A stretch of 64,000 bases of DNA, from the NCBI RefSeq assembly GCF_022539505.1, contig NC_061508.1, positions 95,831,276 through 95,895,275 of the forward strand, given 5' to 3'. Both the position numbers and the translations under genes were made by a program. The notes under the pieces are model-generated. The model did not search any database and was not told the origin of the DNA. It worked only from the letters and a program-made list of their open reading frames with translations. Positions 55,039 to 64,000 of this stretch are shown here, in pieces. Every line of letters begins with the position of its first letter. Position 1 is the stretch's first letter. The DNA comes from Lolium rigidum (taxonomy: Eukaryota > Streptophyta > Magnoliopsida > Poales > Poaceae).

Positions 55039-55072
55039 TACGTCTCCGACGTATCGATAATTTCTTATGTTC
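55036..55072 (+). repeat. 37-bp LTR start fragment (TGATACGTCTCC type)
   Basis: TGATACGTCTCCGACGTATCG is the conserved start of a common Triticeae Gypsy LTR type (Fatima/Sabrina-like). After about 37 bases the sequence changes to another LTR-like start. It fixes the insertion point in the transposase gene. Confidence 0.65.
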
Positions 55073-55678
55073 TTGTTGACTGCCAAAACCCACCGGCGGG
55101 CAGCGGCCTTGTCAACACCGTAGAGCCGGGAAGAGCCTAGAGCTGCGGCTGGCTGAGACCCCTCCGAGCGACGGCCCGCAATGCTCTTCTGGTCACACGC
55201 GGCGATGCGAAGTGCAAGGGCGTGCCACCTGACCTATACCTGGCCGGAAGGTGATGGGGATGCCTCGCTTAGTTTCCTGCGCAGGGCATACATGTAAACG
55301 TTAAATACGAGCCTCGATCGGCTCTCAGGTTATCCTGTGAATCGGCTCAAAGAGCCGATCCACCCATGATTCGTACGGGGTGCACGAATACTTGGCGGTC
55401 CTGCTTGATCAAGATAGAGCTAATTAGATCTACGACGATTTAGGGTTTTCACCGCATAATCGGATCATCCTACTCCAGGTTGGGCCTCGCGGCCACGCAA
55501 GGTGCTCGTAAGCCGATCCTAAACAAGGCCTAAAAACCAACATGAAGTTGATCCTCGGAACATCCTGTTTAGGACTTGCGAACGCCACCCTACGTGCCAC
55601 TTGGATCCTCCCCTTTGTAAGGCCTAACTATTGCGAGATATTAAACTAATCCTTGTAGAACAAGGAGCAATCGTAATG
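55073..55678 (+). repeat. Second LTR-like fragment up to the gap
   Basis: TGTTGACTGCCAAAACCCACCGGCGGGCAG at 55074 looks like the start of another grass LTR. It is followed by GC-rich sequence with GAATCGGCTCAAAGAGCCGATCC (an inverted repeat near 55332-55360). It runs into the assembly gap. No gene is visible. Confidence 0.5.
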
Positions 55679-55778
55679 NNNNNNNNNNNNNNNNNNNNNN
55701 NNNNNNNNNNNNNNNNNNNNNNNNNNNNNNNNNNNNNNNNNNNNNNNNNNNNNNNNNNNNNNNNNNNNNNNNNNNNNN
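55679..55778. other. Assembly gap (100 N)
   Basis: Exactly 100 undetermined bases. The round number indicates a placeholder of unknown true length, so features on either side may not be adjacent in the genome. Confidence 0.99.
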
Positions 55779-56820
55779 GTGGAGATACGGGACATACCAA
55801 GTGTCGGATTAATTTCCTACCGGTTGCATCAAGCTGGGTCTCACGACGTGGCGGTGTGCGACACGTTGCCGGGAGAACAAACCCGGATGAAGAGATAGTT
55901 ACATCCTAGCTAGATCATAGTGGAAGGTCGGGACTAGGGGTCCGATGTTCACATGTGGTTGTGAACGGTCCGTGGATTATTCCGGCGGATCGTCCGGATG
56001 CTGGTGGATTTGTGCAACCTCTGCGAGAGTAAAAACTATTTCGAATAGCCGCGTCCTCGGATATGGACAGTTGAAAGGCCATGTAGCTAGTATTGTGTCA
56101 ATCTTTTATCAAAACAAAGTTTTGCGAAAGGAAGTGTGCCTGAGAGGTACTCGATGATGAAAGTTTGTACCTGCGAGGTACGGAGATGGGAAAGATGGAT
56201 GCTGATTACAAGGATGTTTTCAAAGGAAAGTTTTCAAATAAAACTTTGCCAAAACCTCTGGATAAAAGGATATCCACGAGAGAAACTATATTATTTTGAA
56301 GTATTTTTCTCAATAGAGATATAGATAGGTTGATCAACCATGATACCTCTTCTATCTATCATGGGTAGCGAACCACTAAAGTATAGCCTACCCATTCCAC
56401 CATATATGAGCATATTGCATTTTAAGCATCGTTCTTGATGACTTGCTGAGTACATTCAAATGTACTCACGTTTGGTTTTCAACCCTGGTATTTACTTACC
56501 AGACTATGAGGAGGAGGCCCCGGAGGAGTACTATGATGATGGCTCTGCGAACTAAGACGTCTCCCGGTCAGCAGCCTGTAGGTTAAGGCGTGACTTGGGC
56601 TATATCACCTTGTGTTTCCGCTGTGTTTTCAATAATGCTAGCCCTGCGTGGCAGCAACTTAAGACTTGGTCATGCGACCATTTATGTAAGACTCTAATAT
56701 TCGTGTAATGGATGATGTTATCACGTATGCCAACTATTATATGTTGTTCACGGTCGGTGTTCGGGATCGTGAATGTATGCATATAGGGTGACCCTGGACC
56801 GCTAATCCGGGGGCACTACA
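55779..56820 (+). repeat. LTR, 3' part, inserted in Gypsy RT
   Basis: The sequence ends CCGGGGGCACTACA at 56820, followed at once by coding sequence of a minus-strand reverse transcriptase, so 56820 is an LTR boundary. Motifs such as TTGCTGAGTACATTCAAATGTACTCAC (about 56442-56468) parallel TTGTTGAGTACGCTCGTACTCATC in the LARD LTR, placing it in plus orientation and in a similar Gypsy or LARD-type family. CCCCGGAGGAGTACTATGATGATGG near 56518 is typical of such LTRs. The start is in or beyond the gap. Confidence 0.65.
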
Positions 56821-57655
56821 GTTCTTCTCATGTGGGTTCAACTGACGGGAAGCATAAGCGACAACTTGGCGATCCTGCATTAGAATCGCGCCAAGCCCTA
56901 GAAGAGATGCATCACAGAAGATTTGGAATGGTTTGGTGGTATCTGGACCAACGAGAACTGGAGTGGAAGTGAGTTTAGCTTTTAGGAGGTTGAAGCTCTC
57001 ATCACATTGTGGAGACCAGACGAACTTCTTGTCCTTCTTTGTAAGGTCTGTGAGAGGTTTGGAAATCTTTGAGAAATTTTCGACAAAGCGTCGGTAATAA
57101 CTAGCCAAACCAAGAAAGCTTCTGACTTGCTTGACCGTTCTAGGAGGTTCCCATTCAACGATGGCCTTAACCTTTTCCGGATCAATAGCTATGCCTTTGG
57201 CAGATATGACATGACCAAGATAGGTTACTTCAGAAATCCAGAACTCACACTTGGAGAACTTGGCATAGAGGCGATGTTCGCTAAGTTTCATGAGGATGAG
57301 GCGAAGGTGTTCCTCATGCTCTTTTTCAGACTTGGAGTAGACAAGGATATCATCAAGATAGATCACAACGAACTTGTCGAGGTATACATGGAAAACGAGT
57401 TCATGAGACGAGAGAAAGTCGCCGGTGCATTGGTGAGACCAAAGGACATGATGGTGTACTCATAGAGACCGTACCGAGTTGTGAAAGCTGTTTTTGGAAT
57501 ATCCTCCTTTCTAATCTTGATCCGATGGTAGCCCATTCTCAAGTCCAACTTGGAGAATACAGAGGCTCCGACTAGCCGATCAAAGAGATCTTCTATGTGA
57601 CATCTTAGGATTTAAACGGCGTTGATGTTCAATAAGCGACGAGTTACAAACCTGT
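56821..57655 (-). pseudogene. Gypsy reverse transcriptase/RNase H fragment
   Basis: The minus strand reads, in order, [53 protein letters not shown], then after a one-base frameshift near 57400 the catalytic [44 protein letters not shown] and the RNase H start [19 protein letters not shown]. This is Gypsy, chromovirus-like reverse transcriptase. It breaks off at [12 protein letters not shown], where the LTR ending at 56820 intervenes, and at about 57655, where plus-strand integrase sequence begins. It is a stranded fragment of a third Gypsy element. Confidence 0.85.
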
Positions 57656-57659
57656 AATT

Positions 57660-58514
57660 CGCGCAATGGGGGCTTGATATGGTGGGACCTTTGGAGAGAT
57701 CCACTCCTGGGGGCACACCCATCTATTAGTCGCGGTGGATAAATTCACAAAGTGGATAGAAGCGGTTCCTATCGGATCTCAAGCCGCAAAAACAGCGACA
57801 CACTTCCTCAAGACTATAATCAAGCTGCTTTGGATTTCCCCATAGCATCATCACGGATAACGGGTCAAACTTCATTGCGGCGGAGACAAAGAAATTCTGT
57901 CGAGAGAAAGGGATCACCCTCAGCTTTGCATCAGTCGCCCATCCACATACCAACGGTCAAGTCGAACGGGCTAATGGTCTAATTATGGGTGGAGTCAAGA
58001 AAAGGCTAGAAGCCCGACTAAAAAGCGCAGCAGGACATTGGGTTGAGGAACTACCATCGGTATTATGGAGCTTAAGAACAACGCCCAATCGATCGACGGG
58101 ATACACACCGTTCTTCATGGTGTATGGAGCGAGAGGCAATTTTACCATCGGATGTACGTTTCAGCGCGCCTCGAGTCATTGCATATTCAGAACAAGCCTC
58201 CAATGAAGCTCTGGCCCAAGATATGGATGCACTCGATGAAGCTAGAGACATTGCGCTCGCCGGATCTGCTGTCTATCAGCGAGAATCTCCGGAATTATCA
58301 CTCGCGACGGATATGAAGCAGATCCTTCGAGGAGGGCGATCTAGTCCTTCGACTAAAACAAAAAGTTCATCGCAAACTCGAATCTCCCTGGGAAGGGCCA
58401 TACATCATCCATGAAGTTATCCGAGGAGGCTCGTATCGACTACGCGACCCTAAAACAGGGGGAGTTTACTCCAATCCCCGGAACGTCGCTCAACTTCGCA
58501 AGTTCTACGCATAG
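57660..58514 (+). pseudogene. Tat-lineage Gypsy integrase, 3' part
   Basis: The plus strand encodes the integrase core: WGLDMVGPL and VAVDKFTKWIEA (first Asp), then after a frameshift near 57830 ITDNGSNFIA (second Asp) and HTNGQVERANG (catalytic Glu). RTTPNRSTGYTPFFMVYG and a C-terminal tail ending NVAQLRKFYA with stop TAG at 58512-58514 follow. Further frame changes occur near 58125 and 58330. Integrase at the end of pol identifies Gypsy, and the antisense gene downstream places it in the Tat lineage (Retand, Cinful, RIRE2 relatives). The upstream reverse transcriptase is missing at the junction with the minus-strand fragment. Confidence 0.85.
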
Positions 58515-58877
58515 GACATATTTTATCTCGCAATAAGGCTTTCGGCCATACAGTGTATTCACGCTTTGCTTGCTATCAGGCCTTCGGCCTAGAAATAAAG
58601 AAAATTTGCCTCAAGTTGATTCTTAACTCCTACTTTTCCGTAACATGCTTCGAATAAATATCACCCGACACTCGGGGGCTATGTCGATACAGCATAATCA
58701 TACTCGCTTTCGAAACCAAATTCACTCGACACTCGATCGATGGTTCACAAGCGATACACTGGGACATATACATGCTTTGGTAAACAATTACTCGAAACTC
58801 GAGTGTTAGTATCAATACAGCATAAACATTTCTACAAAGTTCTTGAAAATATAATCTTTACACAAATTACGCTTCAA
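58515..58877 (+). other. Tat element 3' region start
   Basis: Non-coding sequence follows the pol stop. It includes the paired GGCTTTCGGCCATA and GGCCTTCGGCCTAG (about 58540 and 58580) and an early copy of the CTCGGGGGCT motif at 58671. No gene on the plus strand. Confidence 0.6.
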
Positions 58878-61800
58878 CTAAGCATCACGCCTTGGTTCAC
58901 GAAGCAACTTCATAGTCTCATCGATTGAGAAATCGACAATCTTATTGGCTGATTCTTCTACGGCAGCATAATGAGATGAAAGCTCAACTTTGTTGTCCGC
59001 AGTCACGGGTAGCTTATGAAGATCCTTGAAGGAAAAGACGGTTGACGAACTCTCACGAAAGCTAGGGCAATGGTCGCACCTCCAACCAGTTGGTGACGCA
59101 CACATCTCTTCAGATTGTCGGTCGAAGAAAAGAGCCTAAGCAATTGGCTCGGTCGAGTTATCGGAGCATTGAGAGGATACATGGCTTCTCTTACAGCCAT
59201 CGAGACTCTCGGCATCGATCAACGAAAGACACGACCTGATTTACTCGGGCCTGCAGGTGATGCTAAGATAAACCCTTTTCTTCGATCAGACCGGAAGCTG
59301 GCTATGTGACGGCTACCATGACCGGAACCAGCCGCCACTTTTCCTTCGACCCATTGCCTCTCTGTATTGGCGTGGGGCTCTATACCTACAAGAATGAAGA
59401 GTTGGAAATTCCGTATCAATCGAAGCATCCGAATAAAGAGATGACTCGGGGGCTTACAGAATAAATCCTCGGTGACTCGGCCCAACTCCTCAATAATAAA
59501 ATCTTCCCGCTCCGCGGCTAATCTGCTTTTTGACGAAGCTATATCAGCAAGTCCTTGCACATGCTTTAGCCTTTGTTCGAGAGCAGCTACTTTGGAGCGA
59601 AGGGAGTTGATGGTATCTCGCGCCGACTTTATTGATTCTAGCAAAGGCCAACATATCAACGGTGGAAGTAGCGACCGATGGAGCAACATCGGTCGAAACA
59701 ACCTGCAAGCGATTGAAGGATAATATCTCGAGTTATCATCAATGATGACTCGAACAAGGAGCATATTGAAAAACAACAAATTTTGAAAACTCCCATCGGG
59801 AGCACATTGCAGTCGAAATATTAAAAGGAGTTCCAAAATAAACATCAAGCAAAAGCTCAGAAGAGCTAGTTTATTACAACGGCAAACATCACACGATAAA
59901 AGTCTATGGAGCAACAGACGTGGAAGCACCGGCGAAGTTTTGGCGAAGCGATCTTGATCAGAGTCTTGGCTAGAAGATCAGCTAGTTTTCCTGAGCGTTC
60001 GGCATAGTTTTTCAACGATACCTTCTTGCCATCAGGCTGCCTGGGAAAATCAGCGTAGGCCTTCTCGAGATCTCCATCAATACCACTCGCGAGTGGCGAA
60101 AGTGATAGCAGCTCGGGCTCCGGCCTTGGTCTTCGACAAGGTGAATTCGTCGAGTAATGCGCTGATTGGAGTAAGCTTACGCACAATCTCCGGAAGCGAT
60201 AGAGGGACCGGCTCGCGAGGAAGCAGCTGCTCGAACACTTCGAGAGAGTAGCCCGGTGACTCTGAGAGAACTTTCTTGGCCTTGGAGACATGAGCTTCCA
60301 GGTGAGTGATGTTATCCAACGAGCGCATCCTCACGAAATTGGTTGGGTAAAATCGCCGGAGCACCCAAAGACGCCGAAACAGATCAAAGGAGAAGACTCA
60401 TCGGTTGATAAGGGAATTACTCGAGAAAGATATATTATTAACATAGTCTCGAGTGATATTACCCGATAAACCCGCCACTATCGGCTCGAGAAGGGCCGTG
60501 AGGTCATCGTCATGAGTTTGGCCAGCCTTTTCCGGGGACTCGAGCTCGATCTAACCTTCTTAAGTTCATCAGCGAAGACTTTGCGAACTTAAGTTCTTCC
60601 TCCAAGTCAGCGATTCGGCCGAGGGCGCTGTTCCTCTCAGATTCAGCTGTCTTCGTAGCAACTACAGACATATATAAAGATTTCAGTCGAAGGATTATTA
60701 TATAAATTATTCGAGTAAATTTCTTCGGAATTTACCTTGAGACGTAGACAAATCATGACGAAGTTTTTCAACTTCAGCCTCGGCCACGACCAGTCGACGT
60801 CCAAAGTCTTGCATCGTCTGCATGATAGCCTACACAAAAATACACTCGAGTTAGAGTAAGCTACTTGAGCCTATGATCGATTCTACGAATCCATCATAGC
60901 CTCGGGGGCTACTCCCATCGGGAGCACTGCCGTGCTCCCGATATTATATCACTCGAAAGAATAAGCTACTTGAGCCTATGATCGATTCTACGAATCCATC
61001 ATAGCCTCGGGGGCTACTCCCATCGGGAGCACTGCCGTGCTCCCGATATTTTATTACTCGAAAGGATAAGCTACTTGAGCCTATGATCGATTCTACGAAT
61101 CCATCATAGCCTCGGGGGCTACTCCCAACGGGAGCACTGCCGTGCTCCCGATAAAATCAAGGAAAAAGAACTTACTATTCTGTTCGGAGTCGACAGTGGA
61201 TCGTAAGAACTCCCCGAGCCTTACGTGCGCGAGTAAGGAGGAGGAGTTGCGACCGAGTATGTGACTCGGAAGCGCGTACTCCCCGACGTCCTTGTCCTTT
61301 CCCTTCGGGTCGGGAACCTGCTCGGACAACGTCTTCCTTGGGCTTCACAGAATGACTCGATGCGAGAGTTCGATCTTTTGGAAGCACCTCGGCTCTGGAA
61401 GAGTAAAAGAGAAATATTTTGCGAGTTAAGGATAGTATACAGAAATGAAAAAGCTTATTCGAAGCAGTAGACGCTTACTCAGAATCTTCATCATCGTCAT
61501 CCAATATGTCTATGTCCCACGCATCGGACCGAATCTTCTTAGCCGGAGGGGGACGAGAGCTGATAGGAGAGACATTCAAGACCGTCTTCGACTGACCTTC
61601 ATCAACGATGACATCACCCGAAGAAGTGTGCTTGGAGGTCGCCTCATCATCGTCCGGACGGCCGTGCTTTGAAGAGCGCGAGAGAAGAGCCGTGGTCCGA
61701 CTCGTCGGCCACATCCTCATACCTATCACTCGATTCATCCGGGGCTGTTGTATCAAGTGCGGTCGGTCGAGGATCCGAGCGGGGAGGATAGCTGGGCTTA

Positions 61801-62162
61801 ACCTTCCGATTCCGCCGATAAAGGAAATACAAACGTCGGAGAAAAAATAATAGTGAGTGAAGAACGGTTCAGTCAAGAGAAGAAAGCAGCATAGTCGAGC
61901 AAAAAGTCACCTTCTTTGGAGGATTATCACTCGAGAAAGGGAGATGAGCCAAAGTGGGAGAGTCATCGCGATCAATGTGGGTTATCGCCCGAATACGAGT
62001 GTCAAACTCATCGGCTGATAACTCACTACTCTTCGTTCGAGTGGTGTCCTTTGCTCAAGTGTACTCCCACATTGGGTGATCGCGAAGCATCAAAGGCTGA
62101 ATTCTACGCATGACAAAGACACAAGACAAATGGAGACCATTTATCCAGGGGCCTGAGCTAAC
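58878..62162 (-). pseudogene. Antisense Tat gene, downstream exons (coiled-coil part)
   Basis: Reading leftward from 62162, blocks of open minus-strand sequence separated by intron-like gaps encode an acidic, basic and coiled-coil-rich protein: DDDEATSKHTSSGDVIVDE and SDAWDIDILDDDDEDSE (61640-61475), LRRFYPTNFVRMRSLDNITH and VFEQLLPREPVPLSLPEIVR (60364-60120), DGKKVSLKNYAERSGKLADL (60035-59975), DTINSLRSKVAALEQRLKHV (59625-59560), and an end at RREP region 58878-58920. Exon boundaries are approximate and some blocks are frameshifted. Antisense genes between pol and the 3' LTR are characteristic of Tat Gypsy elements; function is not known. Confidence 0.65.
60858..61156. repeat. 105-bp tandem repeats with PPT-like motif
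   Basis: Units start with AAGCTACTTGAGCC at 60858, 60963 and 61068, an exact 105-bp period, nearly identical and 2.8 copies long. Each contains CTCGGGGGCTACTCCC and a hairpin GGGAGCACTGCCGTGCTCCC. They lie in an intron-like gap of the antisense gene. CTCGGGGGCTAC also forms the polypurine tract of this element. Confidence 0.9.
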
Positions 62163-62874
62163 CTTACGCAGTTCAGCAATCTGATCCATCAATGGCTCCG
62201 TTTCTTCGAGTTCCTCTTGCGTCAGCTCGTGGTTCCATGATTTTCTTCGCGAGAGAAGAGAATGAGGATTGAACTCCGGAGATCATCGGAATTCTTGCCC
62301 TTTAGATAGAACCAGCGTCTACGCCAGTTTTGGACGAGAGGCCAAGAATTTCATGTCAAAATAAATGACATTTTTACCCACTTGGATTCCGAAGGCACCG
62401 AGTGTTCATGGGCACTTTTTCCCTTTCACCCGCGACAGGGGGCTCCTTGTTGAACTTCACTCGAAAGATCCGTTTCCACGGGGCCCGAGTGAGGGTGAAT
62501 ACCCAGGAAGCACTCACAAAGGACTATGAAACAAGATATGTGCTGGATAGCATTTGGGGGAAGATCATGAAGCTGAATCCCGTAGATATGGAGCAGGGCC
62601 AAGAAAAACGGATGCAAAGGAAAAGAAAAACCACGAGGAAAGTGGTCGGCAAAGACGACCCTTTCAAGACCTTGGGGGTTCGGAAACACTTCATCCTTAG
62701 GGGGCTTGCGGAAGCTACACGGAGCCTGCAAGATTTGGCCTTCCTTCAGCAGCGAGATAAGGGTCTTCGGTGCAATATTGGAGCCCTTCCAATCTCCTGT
62801 CCTCTTCCTTGTCTGCGAGCATTGGCAGCTGCAGCCCTGCTTGCAGCAGAGACTTTCTTCTTGCCTGCGGCCAT
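62163..62874 (-). pseudogene. Antisense Tat gene, first exon (gypsy-type transposon domain)
   Basis: ATG at 62874-62872 (minus) opens MAAGKKKVSAAS-like sequence, then after a frameshift QAPCSFRKPPKDEVFPNPQG, FPLHPFFLALLHIYGIQLHD and HISCFIVLCECFLGIHPHSG, then in another frame RRRWFYLKGKNSDDL and LMDQIAELRK, ending at a donor-like AAG/GTTAGC (62163/62162). This is the conserved domain annotated as putative gypsy-type transposon (Transposase_28, PF04195), found in antisense genes of Tat elements. At least three frameshifts make it a pseudogene. It has its own TATA box on the minus strand. Confidence 0.75.
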
Positions 62875-62965
62875 GGTTGTTTACAGAGGAGCACGAAGAA
62901 CGAGAGGAAGAAGATGACGAGCGTTGAAAGAGGGGGTAAAAGACGGGACAGCAGCCCCTTACCCC

Positions 62966-62975
62966 CTATTTATAG
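62966..62975 (-). promoter_or_regulatory. TATA box of antisense Tat gene
   Basis: CTATAAATAG on the minus strand lies about 90 bases before the antisense ATG (62874). The leader between them contains CTGCTGTCCCGTC and a CT-rich stretch. Its spacing and composition fit a plant core promoter directing transcription against the element. Confidence 0.7.
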
Positions 62976-63775
62976 AAAGTTACGGGTGATCACCACCGTT
63001 CGATTTTTTTACCCTAGCTATGTGTCCTACATCCTAGCCACCACGTGGCGCAAGGATACGAACCGCCAACGCTGCCGTTACCAAGCACACGATCTTCACG
63101 GCGAGACGTGCCGAAATTTCCGCCACTACGCAGCAGAAACGCCCCACGATGGCACGACATCACGCCATGACGTGTCATGGGCCCACATTGACCGGTCTAA
63201 TCGACTGACAACGGTCACCCGATGAGCAATATGGGTGGATTCATGGTCATCCCTGACGTCACTCGTCAGGAGAACTATCTCGAACCTTGAACAAGTTATA
63301 ACAGTCGATGCCTTCTGCAAACAGAAAAATCTCTCGACTAAAACATAACTCGAAACCTGAGTCTTGAATCTCAAATGGTTCACTCGGATGCCGTACTTAC
63401 AGTACAAAGGTAAGACTCAAAGAATCTTTTCCTTGAGCCTGGCCATGATACTCGAGCTATCATTGTCGGTATTTTCCATGCCGACGAGCATGATGAAAAA
63501 TCCTGGCGGACGTGCTTGGGTAAAATACACTTGGGTAAACCTAACTCGACGAGTTAAGAGTTTTCGACCCTTTTCTTGGCTCGAGTCGGGGGACTCGAGT
63601 TAAAGTAGGACGAGTATTGTTTTCACCCGAGAGTGATTTATTGATCCCGATCGGTCGAGAGATCAAGCAGCTGATCCAATATCCCTCCAAAAAAATACAT
63701 CATAACCAACTATGATTCAGTCGACAGTATTCACGCATACTTGAGTTTCTACTTAACTCTTCGAGTTAACTAGAC
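62976..63775. other. Tat element region between antisense promoter and 3' LTR
   Basis: No convincing gene. GC-rich sequence with CACGTGGCG near 63041 lies upstream of the antisense promoter and may be its regulatory part. The remainder has many ACTCGA/TCGAGT motifs typical of this element's 3' region. Confidence 0.5.
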
Positions 63776-63788
63776 ACTCGGGGGCTAC
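63776..63788 (+). promoter_or_regulatory. Polypurine tract of Tat element
   Basis: ACTCGGGGGCTAC immediately precedes the LTR start TGACGTGGGG. Tat-lineage elements use such a G-rich tract for plus-strand priming. Confidence 0.7.
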
Positions 63789-64000
63789 TGACGTGGGGAT
63801 GCCTAACGGATCACCCGCATGGGCCTACCCGGTTCAATCAACATAAACGGGCCTGCTACGGAGCCCAACAAAGGCAAAGATTAGGATTTCTACAAGGATA
63901 CGGAGAACCTTCGACTTACCATACAAGTTAGGCTAGAGTTACCGCCTTGGACCCTTACCTTGTAACCTACCTGGACTCGGGTACCGACACCCAGCCATCT
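63789..64000 (+). repeat. Start of Tat Gypsy 3' LTR (cut by window end)
   Basis: TGACGTGGGGATGCC begins right after the G-rich tract and continues with GGGCCTACCCGG and CGGGCCTGCTACGGAGCCC to the window end. Position and TG start support an LTR. Its length cannot be known here and the 5' partner is outside the window. Confidence 0.7.

Overview
The window reads as intergenic DNA from a large, repeat-rich grass genome. A Pooideae cereal or relative (wheat, barley, rye, oat or ryegrass type) is most likely. The basis is the element types: CACTA transposons with GGCGCAC or CCGGTTGG subterminal repeats, Copia and Athila-like Gypsy retrotransposons, a LARD-like element with 6.4-kb LTRs, a Tat-lineage Gypsy with an antisense gene, an LTR starting TGATACGTCTCCGACG, and GC-rich monocot codon use. 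Nothing prokaryotic is present. A run of exactly 100 N (55679-55778) marks an assembly gap.

Layout. 1-1290 is unclassified. 1291-12124 is a decayed Copia retrotransposon that lacks a visible 5' LTR; its gag start is split by a complete non-autonomous CACTA element (1776-6797, TTT target duplication). That CACTA holds two satellite-like arrays and a long foldback. From 12125 to 32407 lies the 3' part of an Athila-like Gypsy (3' LTR 30959-32407), split by a complete 15.8-kb LARD-like element (12878-28703, GTTTA target duplication). The Gypsy itself interrupts a sequence encoding the end of a Werner-type 3'-5' exonuclease.

32408-44345 is a mosaic of CACTA elements that carry captured copies of this exonuclease (one C-terminal scrap, one broken N-terminal copy, one open N-terminal copy at 42445-43065), broken up by a Mutator-like MITE and a long solo-LTR-like block. 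44400-46326 is a Copia pol relic.

The one convincing host gene is an intronless ornithine decarboxylase (46616-47821, + strand) with a TATA box and all catalytic motifs. It is followed by a MITE and a scrambled receptor-kinase pseudogene (minus strand, 49630-50860).

51467-55035 is an autonomous-type CACTA with a TNP2 transposase reading frame broken by one TAG and cut off by an LTR insertion. Around the gap are LTR pieces. Then come a minus-strand Gypsy RT/RNase H fragment and the 3' part of a Tat-lineage Gypsy: integrase end, a long 3' region with an antisense coiled-coil gene and its own TATA box, 105-bp repeats, polypurine tract, and the start of the 3' LTR (63789 to the window end).

Only the ornithine decarboxylase appears to serve the plant. 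The rest is a layered record of insertions whose order can be read from target duplications and broken frames.
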